Assembly: GCA_900771995.1 (NCBI GenBank)
Contig: CAAGQC010000088.1
Coordinates: 1 to 10,599, forward strand
DNA: 10,599 nt
Direction: 5' to 3'
Source of the DNA: Lachnospiraceae bacterium
GTDB taxonomy: Bacteria > Bacillota > Clostridia > Lachnospirales > Lachnospiraceae
In this document: positions 7,126-10,599 of the stretch, in pieces
How positions within the stretch are numbered: position 1 is the stretch's first letter
Layout: every line of letters begins with the position of its first letter
The notes under the pieces: generated by a model
What the model saw: only the letters and a program-made list of their open reading frames with translations
Database searches by the model: none
What the model was told of the DNA's origin: nothing
Made by a program: the position numbers and the translations under genes

Positions 7126-9133
7126 TACAGCTTTAGAATACGCAAAAAGATTGCGTGAACTGAATATCCCCGGAGACATTGTAGGTCAGACAGGCGATAT
7201 CTTCAAAGCCGTACCGCAGGTGAAGCTGGATTTTGAATCCCCTGCTGTGTCACTGTCTGCCAAGCACAATGTAATAGAAAAAGTATTCCCCTTACAGATC
7301 AGAGATTTTCTGAAAGTCCTGTGTGACAACGGAGATGTCTATCTGTGGGATGATATCTGCACCGCATACAGAGAGCTCTCTCCCGAGAAAAAGGAAGAGT
7401 TCGTTGTGACCCTGTCCTATGTGACAGCACCCACCGACGAGCAGCTGCAGAATATCCGTAATTTTATCCAGAAGAAATACAACAGAGAAGATATGGTCTT
7501 TGAGACCAAAGAAGATTCTTCTCTTGGCGGCGGTTTCATCATCCGTGCCGGTAACGAGGTCTATGACTGGAGTACCAACGGACGTATGAAGCAGTTCGCA
7601 GACAAGCTTTCCCAGGTAGGAAAGACCGCCAGCGAGCAGGGCATTATTTCCATTCTGAGAGGTGAGATCGAAGATTTCAACTTACAGGCACAGGAAAATG
7701 AGATCGGTTCTGTCAGCTGGGTAGGTGACGGTATTGCCAATGTCAATGGTATCGACCATGCAGAGTACGGTGAGATCGTTATCTTCGATTCCGGTGTCAA
7801 GGGCATGGTACAGGATGTCCGCAGAGATGAGATCGGCTGTATCCTGTTCGGCCACGATACCGAGATCCGCGAAGGTACCAGAGTCGTTCGTACCGGTAAG
7901 AGAGCCGGTATCCCTGTAGGTGACGGCTTCAAGGGCAGAATCGTGGATGCGCTGGGAGCACCCATCGACGGCGCAGGCCCTATCAAGGAAGAGGGGTATC
8001 GTCCCATCGAGCAGCCCGCTCCCTCCATCGTGGACAGACAGTCCGTAGGAGTACCTATGGAGACCGGTATTCTGGCTATCGATTCCATGTTCCCCATCGG
8101 TCGTGGACAGCGTGAGCTGATCATCGGCGACCGTCAGACCGGTAAGACTTCCATCGCCATCGATGCGATTCTGAACCAGAAGGGCAAGGATGTAGTATGT
8201 ATCTATGTGGCTATCGGCCAGAAAGCATCTACCATTGCAAAACTGGTGGGAACCTTGAAAAAGAACGATGCCATGGATTATACCATTATCGTATCCGCAA
8301 CGGCCAGCGATCCCGCACCCCTGCAGTACATCGCGCCTTACTCCGGTACTGCACTGGCAGAGTATTTTATGTATCAGGGCAAGGACGTCCTCATCGTATA
8401 TGATGATCTGTCCAAGCATGCGGTAGCTTACCGTGCATTGTCCCTGCTGCTGGAGCGTTCTCCCGGACGTGAAGCATACCCCGGAGACGTTTTCTATCTG
8501 CATTCCAGACTGCTGGAGCGTTCCGCAAGACTGAGCGCAGACAAGGGCGGCGGTTCCATCACCGCACTGCCGATCATTGAGACCCAGGCAGGCGATGTAT
8601 CCGCATACATTCCGACCAACGTTATCTCCATTACCGACGGTCAGATCTTCTTAGAGAGTGATCTGTTCTTCTCCGGTATGAGACCTGCAGTCAATGTCGG
8701 TCTGTCCGTATCCCGTGTCGGCGGTGCCGCGCAGACCAAGGCCATGAAGAAAGCGGCCGGAAGTATCCGTATCGATCTGGCACAGTTCAGAGAGATGGAA
8801 GTGTTCACACAGTTTGCTTCCGATCTGGACAATGCTACTAAGGAACAGTTACAGCATGGTCACGTACTGATGGAACTGTTAAAACAGCCTTTGTGCAGAC
8901 CTTTAAGCATGGCAGAGCAGGTTATGACCCTGTGTGCAGCCAACGGCAAAGTAATGCTGGATGTGCCCGTGGCTCAGGTGAAGGATTTCCAGATGCAGTT
9001 CTTAGACTATATGAAGGAACAGCACAGCGATATCGTTCGCCAGTTAGAGACCACCAAGGCTCTGGACGACGAACTGAACAAGCAGATCTGTGATGCGGCC
9101 GTGGAGTTCAAAAAGGAATTCTTACAGAAATAA
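7109..9133 (+). CDS. atpA: F-type ATP synthase delta-alpha fusion (atpH and atpA in one frame)
   Basis: One uninterrupted frame encodes two F1 subunits. Residues 1 to about 169 are delta (OSCP): ALEYAKRLREL, an N-terminal helical domain with KVFPLQIRDFLKVLCDNGDV, then FVVTLSYVTAPTDEQLQNI and the C-terminal SSLGGGFIIRAGNEVYDWSTNGRMKQF. A linker of about ten residues (VGKTASEQGI) leads to alpha at about 179-674. Alpha is full length, with GSVSWVGDGIANVNGID (200-216), Walker A GDRQTGKT (340-347), Walker B VLIVYDD (427-433) and PAVNVGLSVSRVGGAAQ (526-542), where R536 is the arginine finger. In most bacteria these are separate genes. No ATG, GTG or TTG lies near the alpha boundary; the closest upstream in-frame ATG is codon 160 (7586), inside the last delta helix. 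The listed start is the outer GTG; the binding site favours TTG 7118. Both identities are certain; how delta and alpha reach a 1:3 ratio is not. Confidence 0.95.
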   Translation: MKRLISTALEYAKRLRELNIPGDIVGQTGDIFKAVPQVKLDFESPAVSLSAKHNVIEKVFPLQIRDFLKVLCDNGDVYLWDDICTAYRELSPEKKEEFVVTLSYVTAPTDEQLQNIRNFIQKKYNREDMVFETKEDSSLGGGFIIRAGNEVYDWSTNGRMKQFADKLSQVGKTASEQGIISILRGEIEDFNLQAQENEIGSVSWVGDGIANVNGIDHAEYGEIVIFDSGVKGMVQDVRRDEIGCILFGHDTEIREGTRVVRTGKRAGIPVGDGFKGRIVDALGAPIDGAGPIKEEGYRPIEQPAPSIVDRQSVGVPMETGILAIDSMFPIGRGQRELIIGDRQTGKTSIAIDAILNQKGKDVVCIYVAIGQKASTIAKLVGTLKKNDAMDYTIIVSATASDPAPLQYIAPYSGTALAEYFMYQGKDVLIVYDDLSKHAVAYRALSLLLERSPGREAYPGDVFYLHSRLLERSARLSADKGGGSITALPIIETQAGDVSAYIPTNVISITDGQIFLESDLFFSGMRPAVNVGLSVSRVGGAAQTKAMKKAAGSIRIDLAQFREMEVFTQFASDLDNATKEQLQHGHVLMELLKQPLCRPLSMAEQVMTLCAANGKVMLDVPVAQVKDFQMQFLDYMKEQHSDIVRQLETTKALDDELNKQICDAAVEFKKEFLQK

Positions 9134-9142
9134 GTTATTGAA

Positions 9143-9160
9143 GTTATTTATAGAAATAAC
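9143..9160 (+). promoter_or_regulatory. Small hairpin directly before the atpG ribosome binding site
   Basis: GTTATTT (9143-9149) pairs perfectly with AAATAAC (9154-9160) around a 4-base loop, and the AGGAGG site of atpG begins at the next base (9161). A second copy of AAGTTATT just upstream (9132-9139) could compete for the same 3' arm. The stem is A/T-rich and has no T tract, so it is not a terminator. It could affect translation of atpG or mRNA processing. Confidence 0.35.
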
Positions 9161-9171
9161 AGGAGGTTAAC

Positions 9172-10101
9172 ATGGCAAATACGCGAGAAATACAAAGTCG
9201 TATGAAAAGCATTCAGGATACCATGAAGATCACTAATGCCATGTATATGATCTCCTCTACGAAGCTTCGGAAAGCCAAGAAGAATCTGGAGGAGACAGAG
9301 CCTTACTTCTATACTCTGCAGACTATGGTCAGCAGAATCGTCCGTCACTTACCGGAGATCGATAATAAATATTTCGACGAACGTAAGGACAAACCGGCTG
9401 AGGAGAAGACCACGGGACTGGTAGTAGTCACCGCGGACAAGGGACTGGCCGGAGCCTATAACCATAATGTACTGAAAATGGCAGAAGAGCAGATGCAGAA
9501 AGCAGGAAAGACCGGAAAGTACAAACTGTTTGTCGTGGGTGAACTGGGACGACAGTACTTCGGTCACCGGGGAATCGAGGTAGCGGAGCAGTTCCATTAC
9601 ACCGCACAGAACCCGACACTGCATCGTGCCCGTATCATTACGGAGACGATTCTGGAACAGTTCCAAGAGGAGCAGCTGGACGAGGTATATATCATTTATA
9701 CCAATATGGTAAACAGTGTGACAACGGAACCCCAGATGATGCGTCTGTTACCTATCATAAAAGATCGGTTTATTACCAAAGACGGACAGGATCTGAGCAT
9801 GTATCAGGAACCGCTTGTCATGACACCGTCTCCGAAGGCAGTGCTGAACAACATTGTCCCGGATTTCGTCATGGGATATGTGTACGGCGCACTGGTAGAG
9901 TCGTTCTGCAGTGAACAGAATGCCAGAATGATGGCCATGGAGGCGGCGAACAAGAACGCTTCCGCCATGATTCATGATCTGTCCATTCAGTACAACCGGG
10001 TACGTCAGGCTATGATCACCCAGGAGATCACGGAGGTCATCGCCGGTGCCAAGGCTCAGAAAAAGAAGAAAAAGGCAAGAAAGGAGGTCCTGAACAAGTG
10101 A
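9172..10101 (+). CDS. atpG: F-type ATP synthase subunit gamma with a lysine-rich C-terminal tail
   Basis: The central rotor shaft couples the c ring to catalysis in alpha3-beta3. The N-terminal helix (REIQSRMKSIQDTMKITNAMYMISSTKLRKA), the Rossmann-like middle (TTGLVVVTADKGLAGAYNHN, 80-99) and the C-terminal helix with the gamma signature ITQEITEVIAGA (282-293) are all present. Most gamma subunits end a few residues after that signature. Here 16 more residues follow (KAQKKKKKARKEVLNK), strongly basic. AGGAGG at 9161-9166 lies 5 bases before ATG. The TGA overlaps the GTG start of atpD by 4 bases. At 309 residues it is somewhat long for the family, partly through a loop near 66-80 (KYFDERKDKPAEEKT). 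Confidence 0.96.
   Translation: MANTREIQSRMKSIQDTMKITNAMYMISSTKLRKAKKNLEETEPYFYTLQTMVSRIVRHLPEIDNKYFDERKDKPAEEKTTGLVVVTADKGLAGAYNHNVLKMAEEQMQKAGKTGKYKLFVVGELGRQYFGHRGIEVAEQFHYTAQNPTLHRARIITETILEQFQEEQLDEVYIIYTNMVNSVTTEPQMMRLLPIIKDRFITKDGQDLSMYQEPLVMTPSPKAVLNNIVPDFVMGYVYGALVESFCSEQNARMMAMEAANKNASAMIHDLSIQYNRVRQAMITQEITEVIAGAKAQKKKKKARKEVLNK
10081..10088 (+). promoter_or_regulatory. Ribosome binding site of atpD, inside the atpG tail
   Basis: AAGGAGGT is a near-perfect anti-16S match, 9 bases before the GTG start at 10098. It lies in the codons for residues 304-306 (KEV) of gamma, so the gamma tail and the beta ribosome binding site are the same DNA. Confidence 0.85.
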
Positions 10102-10599
10102 ATAATGTAAAGGAAAAAAATCATGGTAAGATCGTCCAGGTCATGGGACCTGTTGTAGACGTAGAGTTCGAGAACAATGACCTTCCTTTTATCAAGGATG
10201 CCCTGGAAGTATACAGCGAAGGCAAGCGTCTGGTCATGGAAGTGGCACAGCATATCGGCAACAACACTGTGCGCTGCATCATGCTGGGTGCCAGCGAAGG
10301 TCTTTGCAAGGATATGGATGTCATTGCCACCGGAAAAGGAATTCAGGTGCCGGTAGGTAATAAGACACTGGGTAGATTGTTCAACGTATTGGGAGAGACC
10401 ATCGATGGTGGAGAATCCCTGGAAGGAGAGGAACATTGGGTCATCCACAGAGATCCCCCTTCCTTCGAAGAGCAGAGCCCTGTGGTAGAGATGCTGGAGA
10501 CCGGTATCAAGGTCATCGATCTGCTTGCTCCCTATGCAAAGGGTGGTAAGATCGGTCTGTTCGGCGGTGCCGGTGTAGGTAAGACCGTTCTGATCCAGG
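10098..10599 (+). CDS. atpD: F-type ATP synthase subunit beta (5' part, cut by the window edge)
   Basis: This is the catalytic subunit of F1. The first 167 residues are present: GKIVQVMGPVVDVEFENNDLP (10-30) from the N-terminal barrel, LGRLFNVLGETIDG (91-104), and Walker A GGAGVGKT (156-163), running off the right edge. It starts with GTG, overlapping the atpG stop as GTGA, which suggests translational coupling. An ATG in another frame at 10104 is not the start, because its frame stops at once. The rest of beta and probably atpC (epsilon) lie beyond the window. Confidence 0.95.
   Translation, partial: MNNVKEKNHGKIVQVMGPVVDVEFENNDLPFIKDALEVYSEGKRLVMEVAQHIGNNTVRCIMLGASEGLCKDMDVIATGKGIQVPVGNKTLGRLFNVLGETIDGGESLEGEEHWVIHRDPPSFEEQSPVVEMLETGIKVIDLLAPYAKGGKIGLFGGAGVGKTVLIQ

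Noticed and set aside
7682..8503. 273-codon minus-strand frame inside the alpha region
   Set aside because: It lies opposite highly conserved alpha sequence, and no domain is visible.
9143..9160. Terminator between the delta-alpha gene and atpG
   Set aside because: The stem is short and A/T-rich, it lacks a following T run, and it lies inside an operon immediately before a ribosome binding site.
1..10599. Mobile element, prophage, defence system or CRISPR array
   Set aside because: No transposase, integrase, direct-repeat array or defence domain was seen on either strand; the genes are housekeeping or metabolic in type.

Overview
The window looks like a chromosomal housekeeping segment from an anaerobic Firmicute, most likely Clostridia of the Lachnospiraceae type. 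This is inferred from AAGGAGG-type ribosome binding sites, the protein style, and the mix of genes: a Mbeg1/DUF2974-like hydrolase, a stand-alone citrate synthase and an F-type ATP synthase operon. No database search was run. No tRNA, rRNA, CRISPR array, insertion sequence or phage gene was seen, and no stretch over 300 bases lacks a gene.

Left part (1-5457). The 3' end of an unidentified gene is followed 19 bases later by a family 2 glycosyltransferase with a MarR-like winged helix fused to its C terminus. A perfect 15-bp hairpin terminator ends that unit. Citrate synthase (gltA) follows as a single-gene unit with its own sigma-A-type promoter. It converges on a TetR-family regulator across a shared hairpin terminator. 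The TetR gene is divergent from a Mbeg1/DUF2974 alpha/beta hydrolase across 100 bp. The hydrolase gene then runs 143 bp tail-to-tail into a PuuD-like class I glutamine amidotransferase on the minus strand.

Right part (5458-10599). A 175-bp divergent region carries the likely control signals of the amidotransferase and of an ATP synthase operon on the plus strand: atpB (a), atpE (c), atpF (b), a delta-alpha fusion, atpG (gamma) and the start of atpD (beta), cut by the window edge. No atpI/atpZ precedes atpB. The c subunit lacks two of the usual sodium side-chain ligands, which suggests proton coupling.

Main point of interest. Subunits delta (atpH) and alpha (atpA) are encoded as one uninterrupted 674-codon reading frame, with no stop, gap or normal alpha start between them. 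F1 contains three alpha and one delta, so the fusion raises a stoichiometry problem. It may be solved by internal initiation (an in-frame ATG sits at 7586), by proteolysis, or by an enzyme with extra delta domains. Gamma in the same operon has an unusual lysine-rich C-terminal tail whose codons also form the ribosome binding site of atpD.
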